Notes: a model not told the origin generated them from the letters alone. Positions 9,040 through 18,565 are shown, numbered from the stretch's first letter. The stretch: 52,485 nucleotides of DNA from JAJDIA01 sp031555145 (GCA_031555145.1 JAVBUR010000039.1:1-52485), one strand, 5' to 3'. Numbers and translations: made by a program.

Positions 9040-9420
9040 ATGAAACGGATTATTTTTATTTTCGCCGCCATCTTGATGGCAACAGGAATGTCTTCAGCTC
9101 AACAACAGGCCGCCGTTATCGCAGCTGAGAAGGCTACGTATGATTTTGGACAGATTAAAGAAGCTGACGGAAAAGCAACGCATACATTTGAAATATCCAA
9201 CCAGGGCGAAAGCCCGTTGGTCATTACCCGCGTCATTGCATCCTGCGGATGTACGACTCCCGAATGGACTAAAGAACCTATTCCGGCCGGAAAGACAGGA
9301 CAGATAACGATTACGTTCGATCCTGCCAACCGTCCCGGTCCTTTTACCAAATCTATTTCGGTGTACAGCAATGGGAAGACGGGCAGTTTTATTCTGACCA
9401 TACGAGGTGAAGTACTTTAA
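9040..9420 (+). CDS. DUF1573 protein, single domain
   Basis: 126 aa: a cleavable signal peptide (MKRIIFIFAAILMATGMSSAQ) followed by one Ig-like ASH/DUF1573 domain (YDFGQIKEADGKATHTFEI, then SCGCTTPEW, PIPAGKTGQITITFDP and a closing beta strand). Such proteins are abundant secreted or periplasmic proteins of Bacteroidota with no settled function. The domain is closely similar to the first domain of the next gene (same SCGCT-PEW-KEPIPAG-TG pattern and spacing), so the two arose by local duplication. The genes are 46 bp apart and probably cotranscribed. Confidence 0.88.
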   Translation: MKRIIFIFAAILMATGMSSAQQQAAVIAAEKATYDFGQIKEADGKATHTFEISNQGESPLVITRVIASCGCTTPEWTKEPIPAGKTGQITITFDPANRPGPFTKSISVYSNGKTGSFILTIRGEVL

Positions 9421-9466
9421 ATGCAAACGAGCTGAATGATAATTAAATAAAAGGGAAGACTGACAG

Positions 9467-10576
9467 ATGCGGCCATTGAAGAGGGTGTTGATAGCCCTTA
9501 TAGGAGTATTGTGCATGATCGCGGCAAGCGCTCAGAACAATGCGCAGATAAGTGCGGATGTGTTGACCTATAACTTCGGGAATATTTCCGAAGGAGATGG
9601 GTTGGCCAGCTATGTGTTTACAATCAAAAACACAGGGACAAGCCCTTTGGTGATCACACGCATCACAGCATCCTGCGGATGCACCCAACCGGAATGGTCG
9701 AAAGAACCGATCCCGGCAGGCGGAACAGGTGAAGTCAAGATCACCTATAATCCGGCAGGTCGTCCTGGTCCCTTCCACAAAACAATTTCCATATTCAGTA
9801 ATGGTAAGAAAGGGACCTTTATGTTGGCTGTCCGGGGTAATGTTACCCCTAAGATCGTTCAACCGGCATTGGTCTATCCTTACTCCATCGGCGATCTGAA
9901 GTTGACCACCAAAACGGTCTTATTCAGCTCCGTCCGTCCGAACGAAACGTTAGGCGAACGTATATTTGTCACCAATGAAGGGCAAACTACCATCACGCTT
10001 GATTTAGGCAAGCTGCCAAGCTATATGAATGCCCAGGCTATTCCTGCCACTATCCAACCACGGGGAACAGGAGAGATAGCCATTCTAATCGACGGGAATG
10101 CCGCCAAACGGAGGGGACGTACGACCATGGAACTTCCAATCACGGTAAACAGTGCCGAAAAGAAAGAAATGTCCGGCGTTATTCAGATCGCCGCCAACAT
10201 GATCGACAACTTCAGCAAACTGTCTGCCTCGGAAAAAGCACAGGCACCGGTAGCCGAACTATCAAGCACCCTCGTTGAATTCGGACAGGTAGCCGAAAAA
10301 GGCAGTTTTATTCCATTGATCGGCGGAAAGGTATCAGCCACTTTCGATATTACTAATACGGGCAAATCCCCTTTGCAAATCTATAGTGTCACCAGCGACG
10401 ACGAACGTCTGGATATATCCGGCGGAAGAAAGGAACTCAAGCCAGGAGCCAAAGCAACATTCAAAGTATCGATACGTCCCAAGGATGTAAAAGCTAAAAT
10501 GGAAGCCCTGATCAACGTGGTCTGTAACGACCCGAACAGTCCTGTACGCCTGATCAAAGTAACTGCCTACAAATAA
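9467..10576 (+). CDS. DUF1573 protein, multi-domain
   Basis: 369 aa with a signal peptide ending near ASAQ. The first domain (about residues 25-125) repeats the preceding gene (SCGCTQPEWSKEPIPAGGTG). A middle region (about 130-235) and a C-terminal third (from about residue 265: VEFGQVAEKGSFIPLIGG, TNTGKSPLQIYSV) look like further Ig-like ASH domains with the D-F/V-G start and N-x-G turn. Exported; function unknown. The C-terminal domain has no SCGCT motif. It is followed by meaB after 11 bp, which suggests a shared transcript but no obvious functional link. Confidence 0.88.
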   Translation: MRPLKRVLIALIGVLCMIAASAQNNAQISADVLTYNFGNISEGDGLASYVFTIKNTGTSPLVITRITASCGCTQPEWSKEPIPAGGTGEVKITYNPAGRPGPFHKTISIFSNGKKGTFMLAVRGNVTPKIVQPALVYPYSIGDLKLTTKTVLFSSVRPNETLGERIFVTNEGQTTITLDLGKLPSYMNAQAIPATIQPRGTGEIAILIDGNAAKRRGRTTMELPITVNSAEKKEMSGVIQIAANMIDNFSKLSASEKAQAPVAELSSTLVEFGQVAEKGSFIPLIGGKVSATFDITNTGKSPLQIYSVTSDDERLDISGGRKELKPGAKATFKVSIRPKDVKAKMEALINVVCNDPNSPVRLIKVTAYK

Positions 10577-10587
10577 TCCCAACAATC

Positions 10588-11688
10588 ATGGAGCATCCTG
10601 AGAACGATGAACTGTACAAAGGATTGAAGGTCAACAAGGGGATATCCGACGTCCCGACCGTTAATCCCTATCTGACCCAACGTATCCAACGCAAGCAATA
10701 TACCCCTGCTGAATTTGTAGAAGGGATCCTGAAAGGAGATATCACCATCCTCAGCCAGGCTGTTACGTTGGTGGAAAGCGCACGGTATGAACATCAGGTC
10801 ATTGCCCAGGAGATAATTGAAAAGTGTCTGCCGCATGCAGGCAAGTCTGTCCGTATCGGTATCACCGGTGTACCGGGAGCCGGTAAAAGTACGTCGATCG
10901 ATGCCTTCGGAATGCACCTGGTGCGCCAAGGAAAGAAACTGGCCGTCTTGGCCATCGACCCCAGCAGCGAAAAGACGAAAGGGAGTATCCTGGGCGATAA
11001 AACCCGGATGGAGGAACTGTCGCGTGAAAAGAATGCCTTTATCCGCCCTTCTCCCTCTGCCGGTTCATTGGGAGGGGTTGCCCGGAAGACACGGGAGACG
11101 GTTATCCTCTGCGAAGCAGCTGGTTTTGATACTGTCTTTATTGAAACGGTCGGCGTAGGACAAAGTGAAACGGCCGTCCACTCCATGTCCGACTTCTTCC
11201 TGTTGATCCAGTTAGCCGGTACAGGCGATGAACTGCAAGGTATCAAACGTGGAATTATGGAAATGGCCGACGGTATCATCATCAATAAAGCCGATGGCGA
11301 CAATATCGACAAAGCCAAGCTCGCTGCCGCCCAGTTCCGCAACGCCCTGCATCTGTTCCCGCAAGCCGAATCCGGCTGGTCGCCCGAAGTGCTCACCTAT
11401 TCAGGCTATTACAGCCTCGGCATCAAGGAAATCTGGGAAATGGTTGACCGCTACGTGGCGTATACGAAAGCCAACGGGTTCTTCCAACATAAACGAAACG
11501 AACAGGCTAAATACTGGATGTACGAAAGCATCAATGAATTCCTGCGCGATAACTTCTATCACAATCAGGCGATTGAGCGCATGCTTCCCGTCACCGAGCA
11601 GCAGGTGCTCAACAACGAGATCAGTTCCTTTGTCGGCGCCCGCCGCATGATGGATCTCTATCTGGATACCTTGTCTGAAAAGAAGTAG
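10588..11688 (+). CDS. meaB: MeaB/ArgK-family G3E GTPase
   Basis: GTPase chaperone that loads and protects adenosylcobalamin in methylmalonyl-CoA mutase. 366 aa. P-loop GVPGAGKST after about 85 residues, the family blocks AIDPSSEKTKGSILGDKTRM and RPSPSAGSLGGVARKTRE, the switch/Mg site ETVGVGQSE, and the guanine motif NKAD. The C-terminal dimerisation arm is present. No mutase subunit lies in the window, so the partner must be encoded elsewhere. The 11-bp gap to the DUF1573 gene suggests read-through from that promoter. Confidence 0.95.
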   Translation: MEHPENDELYKGLKVNKGISDVPTVNPYLTQRIQRKQYTPAEFVEGILKGDITILSQAVTLVESARYEHQVIAQEIIEKCLPHAGKSVRIGITGVPGAGKSTSIDAFGMHLVRQGKKLAVLAIDPSSEKTKGSILGDKTRMEELSREKNAFIRPSPSAGSLGGVARKTRETVILCEAAGFDTVFIETVGVGQSETAVHSMSDFFLLIQLAGTGDELQGIKRGIMEMADGIIINKADGDNIDKAKLAAAQFRNALHLFPQAESGWSPEVLTYSGYYSLGIKEIWEMVDRYVAYTKANGFFQHKRNEQAKYWMYESINEFLRDNFYHNQAIERMLPVTEQQVLNNEISSFVGARRMMDLYLDTLSEKK

Positions 11689-11840
11689 GAGTGCGCCGCT
11701 TTTCCAATTTGTCGACTTCATTGCGGTGCTTATAGTTTCCTGACCGGCTTTTACCGACTATCCCTATAAGTAAGTAAAGCCTTCCTGTAACTTTGTGTAC
11801 GAAATCAGTGTCACATAAGTCAACGCTTTAACAAACTATG

Positions 11841-11868
11841 TTAATAGAATCCATCAGGATTCTATTAA
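11841..11868. terminator. Perfect 12-bp hairpin between convergent operons
   Basis: TTAATAGAATCC and GGATTCTATTAA are perfect arms around a 4-nt ATCA loop. The A+T-rich stem is followed by no good T-run on either strand, so it may be a bidirectional terminator or an mRNA 3'-end stabiliser. Confidence 0.5.
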
Positions 11869-11883
11869 GTTGATAAAAAGAGA

Positions 11884-11912
11884 AAGAGGCTCGCCGTGAT
11901 GGCAAGCCTCTT
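11884..11912 (-). terminator. Terminator of the TPR/barrel operon
   Basis: AAGAGGCTCGCC (11884-11895) pairs with GGCAAGCCTCTT (11901-11912) over a 5-nt loop. The single imperfect pair is a stable G:U only in the minus-strand transcript, where the stem is followed by a TTTCTCTTTTT tract. It may also work for meaB from the other side (TTTTGTT). Confidence 0.72.
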
Positions 11913-11943
11913 TTGTTATGTCAGTTAGTATAGGGGTATCTTA

Positions 11944-13722
11944 TTAGAAATTCAGGTTGATACCGACCATGGCACTGAAACCCTGCATCGGATAGCCATA
12001 ATACCATTCGTATTTCTGGAACAACAGATTGTTGAGTTTGACATAGGCGCCGAATGTATCATTCAGTGTATAGGCAGCCGTCGCATTCAGTTCGCTGATG
12101 TTATTGAACTTATATTCGTAGTCACCCTCCACACTGGTATAACGGCCGGTAGCCAGGTAATAATCAGCAGATACTGCAAGGCGTGGCATCGGTTTTACGG
12201 TAAAGCCGGCGGTAAATTCCGTCTTGGGACGTCCATACGCTGTCACTTCAGCATTCATACTGCCTCCTCCCCAAGAGTCGTCCCGGTTGGCTTTCCAGTT
12301 ATTGAAAACGCCTTTCAAATGGAAATCCATGAATTTCTGATACATATACTTTATTTCCATCCCAACAAACAGCAGCTTGGTATCGATACCGGGCATACTG
12401 TTGGCATAATTTCCGAAGTCATTTTCGCCATGCTTGCGGTTAGGGACAAAGAAGAAGTCGTCGTTGGTGATCTTATAACCGCCAAACACGTCAAACCAGA
12501 AACCTTGCGCCACACCGGTCTTTACCCCTACAAGGGCATCCAGCCAGTTATACGAAGGAGGTACGCCCACTGTCGGATTCATATAGCGGTTGATGCGCGA
12601 CAAGTCGTACATGCTGTTTGAATAGATATTTCCTTTGGCAGAGGCATACAAGACGGTTTTATCAGCCACCGTCACATCGGCCGAGATATTGGGAGAAGCC
12701 ATGAACTTATCGTCATCACCTGTGACATATCCGGCTGTTACTCCCAGCTTCACGCGCCAGTCGCGGCCTTTCATCAGGTAGTAGGGTGATAGCAGGACTT
12801 CGGTATGATTCTCAAACAGCGTCATGTAGCTATTTCCTCCTTCGAGGCTTGTAATATCCGCCGGCAGGCTATAGGTCAATACTTTCAAGCCCGCATCCAA
12901 CCCGATCCGGTGTCCCCAACTCGTGGCTGCCGACAGGCCTCCCTTCAAGTCAATCGTACTTTCGGTCGGCCCTTCCGCCGGTTTACCTAAACCGTATTTA
13001 TAGGAAAAGTTGGTATAATCTACATCCAACTGATAGCCAATCGTAGCCTCTTCCTTCGATTGTACGCCGGCAAACACGTTGATGGTCTGGGCCACCTGGT
13101 TTGTTTCCGTGTCGGCAGGAACATAGATAGACGACATCATCGGATTCATCGGTAATCCATAGTAGTTGAAGGCTGAATAACCGTATTTACCCCCCAATTT
13201 AAAGATCGCCTTATCGAATACATGGCTGAAGTTCAACCCACCGAGGTTATCATTGATCTTTGCCTTCACCTTGTCGTCCGTCTGGATATATTTTACATCG
13301 CCATTCGTAGAACGGTGGGAGAAGTAAACACCCAGTTGGTCTTTATCAGTCTGGAGGATATGGTAACCCAGGTCACCATTGATATTCAGATAAGTTCCGA
13401 TACCAAAGTTCAGATAGCCGCGACGCTTGTTGTATTCCATATCTGTCAGTATCTTACCGGAAGGCAGCAAGGTAAATTCCTTGGCCGGACTGGCCTGGAT
13501 GGTCAGCGGGGAATAGTCGATGGGGATCTTCTGCACCACGGGTTCTTTTACGGCGGGCAGGGTATTTACCTTGTTGGCATCCTGAACGGTCGGATCATAT
13601 TCGCGTTCGAGCGTCATTTCCCGGTTCAGGGTTGTCTTGTCCTCCTGGGCATACACCGTCGAGGCAAGACCCGACACTACCACCACACACAAAGCTTTTA
13701 TTGTATATATCGTTGTCTTCAT
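11944..13722 (-). CDS. Outer-membrane beta-barrel protein
   Basis: 592 aa: signal peptide ending at VYAQ, then a proline-rich periplasmic segment (about residues 25-90) with REYDPTVQDANK, followed by alternating amphipathic strands (GYLNFGIGTYLNINGDLGYH and many similar) and a C-terminal phenylalanine (VGINLNF), as expected for BAM-assembled barrels. It is not a full TonB receptor, since no plug domain is visible. The gene starts 6 bp after the stop of the TPR protein gene and surely shares its transcript. Substrate unknown; the pair may form an envelope transport or assembly unit. Confidence 0.82.
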   Translation of the reverse strand: MKTTIYTIKALCVVVVSGLASTVYAQEDKTTLNREMTLEREYDPTVQDANKVNTLPAVKEPVVQKIPIDYSPLTIQASPAKEFTLLPSGKILTDMEYNKRRGYLNFGIGTYLNINGDLGYHILQTDKDQLGVYFSHRSTNGDVKYIQTDDKVKAKINDNLGGLNFSHVFDKAIFKLGGKYGYSAFNYYGLPMNPMMSSIYVPADTETNQVAQTINVFAGVQSKEEATIGYQLDVDYTNFSYKYGLGKPAEGPTESTIDLKGGLSAATSWGHRIGLDAGLKVLTYSLPADITSLEGGNSYMTLFENHTEVLLSPYYLMKGRDWRVKLGVTAGYVTGDDDKFMASPNISADVTVADKTVLYASAKGNIYSNSMYDLSRINRYMNPTVGVPPSYNWLDALVGVKTGVAQGFWFDVFGGYKITNDDFFFVPNRKHGENDFGNYANSMPGIDTKLLFVGMEIKYMYQKFMDFHLKGVFNNWKANRDDSWGGGSMNAEVTAYGRPKTEFTAGFTVKPMPRLAVSADYYLATGRYTSVEGDYEYKFNNISELNATAAYTLNDTFGAYVKLNNLLFQKYEWYYGYPMQGFSAMVGINLNF

Positions 13723-13728
13723 CGTATG

Positions 13729-16700
13729 TTACTTCTTAAGTTTAGCTAATCTGTTTTCAATCATGGCTGCAATATCATCACTTCCCTTATAGCTGCTTTG
13801 CAAACTGTTCAGATAGACACGAGCCTGCACGTCGTCGCCCTTCCGGATATAGATATCCGCCCAGAGGATAAAGCCACGTGCCAGCCAGTATTGGTGAGGT
13901 GTTCCGTTCTTGGCATATTCTTCGAGCACCTTCAGTGCGTTGGCATCGTCATTATTGTCATAATACAACTGGGCCAACAGGTACTTGGCTTCAGCGCCAT
14001 GTACGGTACGCGTATCCTTCGACAATTCCTTCAAGTCGTCCATCGCCTGACTCTTCTCACCCAGGGTGATATACGATTTAGCCCGGACATACCGTGCTTC
14101 AGCGATCAGTTCGGGCGACAGTTTGGTCTCCTTCAGCAATTCGTTGGCGGCCAGTAAAGCATCCTTCGGCTGATTGACAAAACCGGCACAGCGCATGACG
14201 CCGACCTTGGCGGCTTCCTTATTATCGGGATTCTCGGCTACAATTTGAAGGCGTTTGAATGATGACAGGGCGGCCGTATAGTCTTTTTGCAGGTATTCGA
14301 TCTCAGCCGTACGGGCTACTGCGTCTTCGAGGAACTTCGTATCGCCACTGTCGGTCACTTTCCGGAACAAGCCCAGTGCTTCGCTGTATTCTTTCTTATT
14401 GAAAGCGATACTTCCCAGGTAATAGTTGGCATTGGGACTGAAGGCGCCGTTGGGAAACGACTGGAGGTAGCTTACCAAACTGCGGCGTGCCCCTTCGTTA
14501 TCGCCGCGCAGGAACAGCTTCTCTGCAGCCAGATAAGTCAGCGAATCCTGTTCGCTAACCTCCATGCGCATGTTTCCGCCCAATGAGTTGGCATACGAAG
14601 CATAGGCATTGATATCGTTCAGTTCGATATAGACCGACTTCAAGTCTTGCAAGGCCACGCGGGCTTCTTCGCTACCCGGATAATCGCTGATCACCTTCTT
14701 GTAGGCTACAGCAGCTTTCTCGGGTTGGTTGTCATTGAAATACACGAGACCCAACTGCACACCGGCTTTACGTGCCAATGCTGTCTGTGGGAAACGTTTC
14801 ACCAATGTTTCGAAGGCTTCGGCAGCAGCTTTGTTCTCCGACAGCATCACATAAGCGCGTCCTTTTTCGAACAGGGCATCGTCTACATACTGCGATTCGG
14901 GGAATTCACGGATCAGACGATCCATCGTCTCTATCTTGCCACGATAATCTTTCTGTAAACCCAGAACAAAACCACGCTGGTAAAGCGAATAGTCCCCTGC
15001 CGACGGTAGTACCTGTGCGGCACGAGCATAGTTTTCTTCCGCTTGTGTGAACTGGCGGCTGTGAAAAAGGCAGTCGCCGATACGGTTGTAGGCGTCGGCC
15101 AGGGAAGCGGAGGTCCGGTTCTTTTCCAGCTCAGCATATTGGCGGAAGCGGGTCAGCGCTTCATTATAGTTCTGTTGCTTGAAATAGCTATACCCCAGGT
15201 TATACTGTGCCAAGGCATACATATCGGTATTGCGCTGGCGTGTATTATTAATGTACGTACGGAAATCACTGATTGCCGGATCGTATTTTCCCTGGCGGTA
15301 GTAGGATTCGCCGCGCCAGTAGTAGGCGTCATTACGTGCCTCGGTATTATATGACCCCAGATTGATAGAGCGAGTGAAAAGATCCACCGCTTCATCCATC
15401 TTCACATTCGTGAACGCCTGCGTACCGAGTTGGAACAGGATATCCTGTTTGGCTTCCAACACTTTGTTACCCGGACGCTTGATCTTATCGATCGACGTGA
15501 GTGCGGCCTGGTAGTTCTTCGTCGTCAGATAAACTTCCACCAGATAGTCGTTCACCTTGTCGGCATAACGCGAGTTCGGGAAGTCATTCAGGAAGTCTTC
15601 GAAGATGGTAACCGACTGTCCGAAACCGGTAAACGCCGTTTCATGGATCAGCAGGGCATAATTATACAAGGCAGTCTCTCGCACCTGTTGGTCGAATGAA
15701 GCGGTAGCCGCTACTTCGAAGGCCATACGAGCGTTGTTCTTATCATTCAGTTTGAGGTAGGATTGTCCGAGATAGAGATAGGCATTTTGTGTCAGTGCAT
15801 CGTTGACCGATACCACGCGGCCAAACGCATTGACAGCGCTGCTATAGTTTGCTTTATTGAAATAACAGATACCCAGCAGATATAGGTCGCCCCGCATCGG
15901 ATCCTCAGTCAGAGAAGCGTATTTACTCAGACGATCGAGCGCCTTATCCTGGTTTCCCTGATGGAAATAGGAGTTCCCCAGCAGGCGATAGACTTCCGTA
16001 TTATTCTCGCTGTTGGGATAGGCAGACAACAGTTCTTCCCCTTCTTTCACCACCTGGTCGTATCGGTTCTGGATGAAATAGATCTGGGTGATATAGTAGA
16101 GCGACTGTTCCCGGTAGGCAGTAAAACTTTTCAGGCGGGCGAACTCGGTCAACGCACTGTCGTACTTGCCGGTCGCATAGTCAATATACGCCACATAATA
16201 GGCAGCCGCTTCACGATACTCCGAACCGATCTGACGGATACGCATAAAGTAACCCCGCGCCTGTTCCAGTTCTCCCTGTTGGAGAAGGGCATACGCCCGG
16301 CGGAACGAATAGGCTTCCTGTTGCTCGGGACTCAGCTGGTCGATATCCGACTGCCCAAACCAGAAGAGCGCCTTTTCATATTCTTCGCGCCCAAAATGCA
16401 CACTCCCGACCAGGTAATTGATCTCGTTTTCGTGACGGGTATCCGGATACGTATCCAGGTACTCTTTCAATAGTAGGTCAGCATTCGTACGGCCCTGTTC
16501 GAAGGCGGCGCAGGCGAGCATATAATCAGCTTCCTGGATCAAGTCGGCATTCACAGCCTTCTGCTTGTACGCTTCCAGTTTGTCCATCGCTCCCGCATAA
16601 TTCTTCAATTCAAACAACTCTTTGCCCTCTAAAAACAGCCGGTCCGATGCTATAAACTGATAAGACCGCTGTCCGCTTGCCATGTGCCCTGTCAGTACCA

Positions 16701-16731
16701 AACACCACAGAATAAGAATCTTCTTCATCAT
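13729..16731 (-). CDS. Large periplasmic TPR protein
   Basis: 1000 aa with a signal peptide (KKILILWCLVLTGHMASGQ) and about 20 tetratricopeptide-type repeats along nearly the whole length (for example ALFWFGQSDIDQLSPEQQEA, YYLGSIAFNKKEYSEALGLF). Such solenoids are protein-binding scaffolds. The pattern F/YxxGxxYFxxxxYxxA recurs in almost every repeat. Either ATG of the leading MM (16731 or 16728) could be the start. Cotranscribed with the following barrel gene, which suggests the TPR protein serves the barrel as a periplasmic partner. No enzymatic domain is visible. Confidence 0.88.
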   Translation of the reverse strand: MMKKILILWCLVLTGHMASGQRSYQFIASDRLFLEGKELFELKNYAGAMDKLEAYKQKAVNADLIQEADYMLACAAFEQGRTNADLLLKEYLDTYPDTRHENEINYLVGSVHFGREEYEKALFWFGQSDIDQLSPEQQEAYSFRRAYALLQQGELEQARGYFMRIRQIGSEYREAAAYYVAYIDYATGKYDSALTEFARLKSFTAYREQSLYYITQIYFIQNRYDQVVKEGEELLSAYPNSENNTEVYRLLGNSYFHQGNQDKALDRLSKYASLTEDPMRGDLYLLGICYFNKANYSSAVNAFGRVVSVNDALTQNAYLYLGQSYLKLNDKNNARMAFEVAATASFDQQVRETALYNYALLIHETAFTGFGQSVTIFEDFLNDFPNSRYADKVNDYLVEVYLTTKNYQAALTSIDKIKRPGNKVLEAKQDILFQLGTQAFTNVKMDEAVDLFTRSINLGSYNTEARNDAYYWRGESYYRQGKYDPAISDFRTYINNTRQRNTDMYALAQYNLGYSYFKQQNYNEALTRFRQYAELEKNRTSASLADAYNRIGDCLFHSRQFTQAEENYARAAQVLPSAGDYSLYQRGFVLGLQKDYRGKIETMDRLIREFPESQYVDDALFEKGRAYVMLSENKAAAEAFETLVKRFPQTALARKAGVQLGLVYFNDNQPEKAAVAYKKVISDYPGSEEARVALQDLKSVYIELNDINAYASYANSLGGNMRMEVSEQDSLTYLAAEKLFLRGDNEGARRSLVSYLQSFPNGAFSPNANYYLGSIAFNKKEYSEALGLFRKVTDSGDTKFLEDAVARTAEIEYLQKDYTAALSSFKRLQIVAENPDNKEAAKVGVMRCAGFVNQPKDALLAANELLKETKLSPELIAEARYVRAKSYITLGEKSQAMDDLKELSKDTRTVHGAEAKYLLAQLYYDNNDDANALKVLEEYAKNGTPHQYWLARGFILWADIYIRKGDDVQARVYLNSLQSSYKGSDDIAAMIENRLAKLKK

Positions 16732-17145
16732 ACATCAAATTTAACCAAGCACGAAAGCGTACTTGAAGGTTCCAAGCAGCAAATATAGAGAATATGCACA
16801 AGGTAGCGGCCAGCAATTTAACAAAAAAGACTTAATTTGAACGGATTATACTGGTAATACATCTTCCTAAACCCAGCAATGCTTCTCTAAATGCCACCGA
16901 TAGAAGTACGGGAGGAAGGGCAAAGAGATATCGTTTCGGCAGTGTAAATGAATGAACGTGTTCCCGAAAACAAGACACGCGCTTCCCCATAATAAGACAA
17001 CCATCACATAGACAATGACTTAATTGCGAAATTATTTCTTTCCTTTGTTGATGTAAAAACAAGCCAATCCTTATACAAGAATGTATTATATATGAATATT
17101 ACAGACTTTAGTTAACAGATTACAAACTCTAAATTGAAAATTGAC
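16732..17145. other. Divergent intergenic region
   Basis: 414 bp without a credible gene between the minus-strand TPR gene and the first small-peptide gene. It should contain promoters for both directions: a clear minus-strand -7 element (16780-16787), and a weak plus-strand candidate TTCCTTTG (17040-17047). The latter would give a leader of about 90 nt. Confidence 0.6.
16780..16787 (-). promoter_or_regulatory. -7 promoter element for the TPR/barrel operon
   Basis: Minus-strand reading TATATTTG matches TAnnTTTG, about 50 bp before the start of the TPR gene. No -33 element at the standard spacing. Confidence 0.5.
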
Positions 17146-17325
17146 ATGAAAAGCAAACGCAAAGAGTACAAGAAACCCGCTGTCGAAGAAGTAGACGTAC
17201 AGTGGAACAAATGTATTGCAGCAGGCAGCGCCAATGTAACCATTAAGGTTGATCCTGCTAAAGTGAACACGACCCAAATCTGGTTTGGGGACTCTGGTAC
17301 CAGTTGGAATAATGAAGGATTTTAA
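17146..17325 (+). CDS. Small peptide 1, Y-K-K-P-A motif
   Basis: 59 aa from the ATG at 17146; a TTG at 17134 is in frame but less likely. The N-terminus is strongly basic (KSKRKEYKKPA), followed by VEEVDVQWNKCIAAGS with a single Cys, then a Ser/Thr/Asn-rich, aromatic tail (TTQIWFGDSGTSWNNEGF). There is no signal peptide or membrane segment. Not a family I can name, although small YxKP proteins are common in Bacteroidota. It sits 25 bp before a fimbrillin-like lipoprotein gene, and the same arrangement recurs at 18623. The layout of basic leader, conserved motif, small residues and variable tail would suit a modified peptide precursor, but that is inference. Confidence 0.7.
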   Translation: MKSKRKEYKKPAVEEVDVQWNKCIAAGSANVTIKVDPAKVNTTQIWFGDSGTSWNNEGF

Positions 17326-17350
17326 TTGTTAACCTCAAAGATCATTAATC

Positions 17351-18496
17351 ATGAAGAAATTAGTTCCGATTGCACTCGCAATCACCATGCCGCTGTTATG
17401 GTTCTCCTGCTCACAAGATGGCAAAGAGCCTGTCGATGGGCCTTTTGAACCGGTAAGTGTGTCTCTTAGCGCCGTTATGAGCGTGAATGATATCAACACG
17501 AAGGCGGAATCGTTCCCGACAAATATCTATGAGCTGAACGACATCTACCTGATGGTCGATGAGGGAGGAATATTCATCCCACACCACATCAGCCTGATGA
17601 AAACTGGCGACGTGAGAAAGTTTGACCTGCGTATAACAGCTAAAGAAGAAGGGCGGATCACGATTTCAAGCGGTGAAGTGGAGTTGGTCACCGTAGATGA
17701 AAACCAACAAATGTTCTTCTCCTCCCACCAGGCCGAAACGGTGGGTACTGTACACTCCACAGAGTACCAAACTCCAAAAGGAAATTCCGTTTACCAGCCA
17801 TTCGGTAAAGACATATACAGGAGCGATCCGTTTGGCATCACGTTAATTCCGGGTGGAGGCGGATTTAGCCTTTTGGGAGACGAATACCTGAAAGATCAGG
17901 ACAATGCTTTCGACTTAGTACTGTTCCGTTTGACCGGTTCGTTCAGGGCAAATGTCATCTTCTTCAGACAGGAAACTCCCGACATGCCCCTGAGTGTCAC
18001 AGCAGAAGACTGGTTGGCCGCAGGCCTGGGTAATCCTAATAACTGGACTGTTACCCCCTATTTAAGGGACTATTACAGCCAATTCAGTATCACTGAAGGA
18101 GACAGGGGAATGGTACAGGGAGCAGCCAATGCGACCTACATCCTTTCCAAAGGGAACAGGCCCCTACGTACAGAAACGATCAATGTACACAAGGGATCAG
18201 CCAATGATATAGAACTTACTACCTTCATAGCCGGTACCAGTGAAGACTTCTTCCCGTATCTGTTCAGCGGTAATATCTCCAATTCCATCCTTGCATTTTC
18301 TATCAGAAATGGAGAAGAAGAAGGAATTACCTATTCTGTTCAGGTCGCAGACATCGAACTGGAATATGACTATCTGATGCCGAACGATTTCAAGACGCTG
18401 AATGTCTGTATCAACATCTCCGAGCTTCAGCAAAATGGACAGTTGAGATCGACGAAGACGATCAATCCCGACAATGTATTCTGCTTCTGGGAATAA
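17351..18496 (+). CDS. Fimbrillin-like lipoprotein 1
   Basis: 381 aa. Signal peptide ending in the lipobox LLWFSC, so lipid-anchored in the envelope. After it comes the fimbrillin-like start SVSLSAVMSVNDINTKAE, which recalls the cleavable N-terminal strand region of FimA/Mfa-type Bacteroidota fimbrial proteins. Paralogous with the gene at 18815: shared blocks IYLMV, the F-G/F-R-S region (FGKDIYRSDPFGI), TPYLRDYYSQFSI, YLFSG and LNVCINIS. Its role may be fimbrial subunit, tip or anchor protein; the family assignment is tentative. A hairpin terminator follows. Confidence 0.75.
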   Translation: MKKLVPIALAITMPLLWFSCSQDGKEPVDGPFEPVSVSLSAVMSVNDINTKAESFPTNIYELNDIYLMVDEGGIFIPHHISLMKTGDVRKFDLRITAKEEGRITISSGEVELVTVDENQQMFFSSHQAETVGTVHSTEYQTPKGNSVYQPFGKDIYRSDPFGITLIPGGGGFSLLGDEYLKDQDNAFDLVLFRLTGSFRANVIFFRQETPDMPLSVTAEDWLAAGLGNPNNWTVTPYLRDYYSQFSITEGDRGMVQGAANATYILSKGNRPLRTETINVHKGSANDIELTTFIAGTSEDFFPYLFSGNISNSILAFSIRNGEEEGITYSVQVADIELEYDYLMPNDFKTLNVCINISELQQNGQLRSTKTINPDNVFCFWE

Positions 18497-18519
18497 CGCT
18501 ATTGGATCATCATCGGCAG

Positions 18520-18565
18520 CAGGTATGGGGTGTAACGATGCTACATCTCATACACCTGTCTTTTG
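18520..18565 (+). terminator. Likely terminator after lipoprotein 1
   Basis: CAGGTATGGGGTGTA (18520-18534) pairs with 18542-18558 over a 7-nt loop, with one 2-nt bulge and two G:U pairs, followed by TCTTTT. An imperfect but strong stem, so perhaps partial read-through into the second module. Confidence 0.5.

Larger units (their letters stand above)
11689..11943. other. Non-coding gap between convergent units
   Basis: No gene found. It holds two strong hairpins (11841-11868 and 11884-11912) that separate the meaB unit from the minus-strand barrel/TPR operon. Confidence 0.7.

Noticed and set aside
16832..17062. 76-aa minus-strand frame between the TPR and peptide genes
   Set aside because: No motif, no promoter in the right place and poor codon pattern; treated as non-coding.
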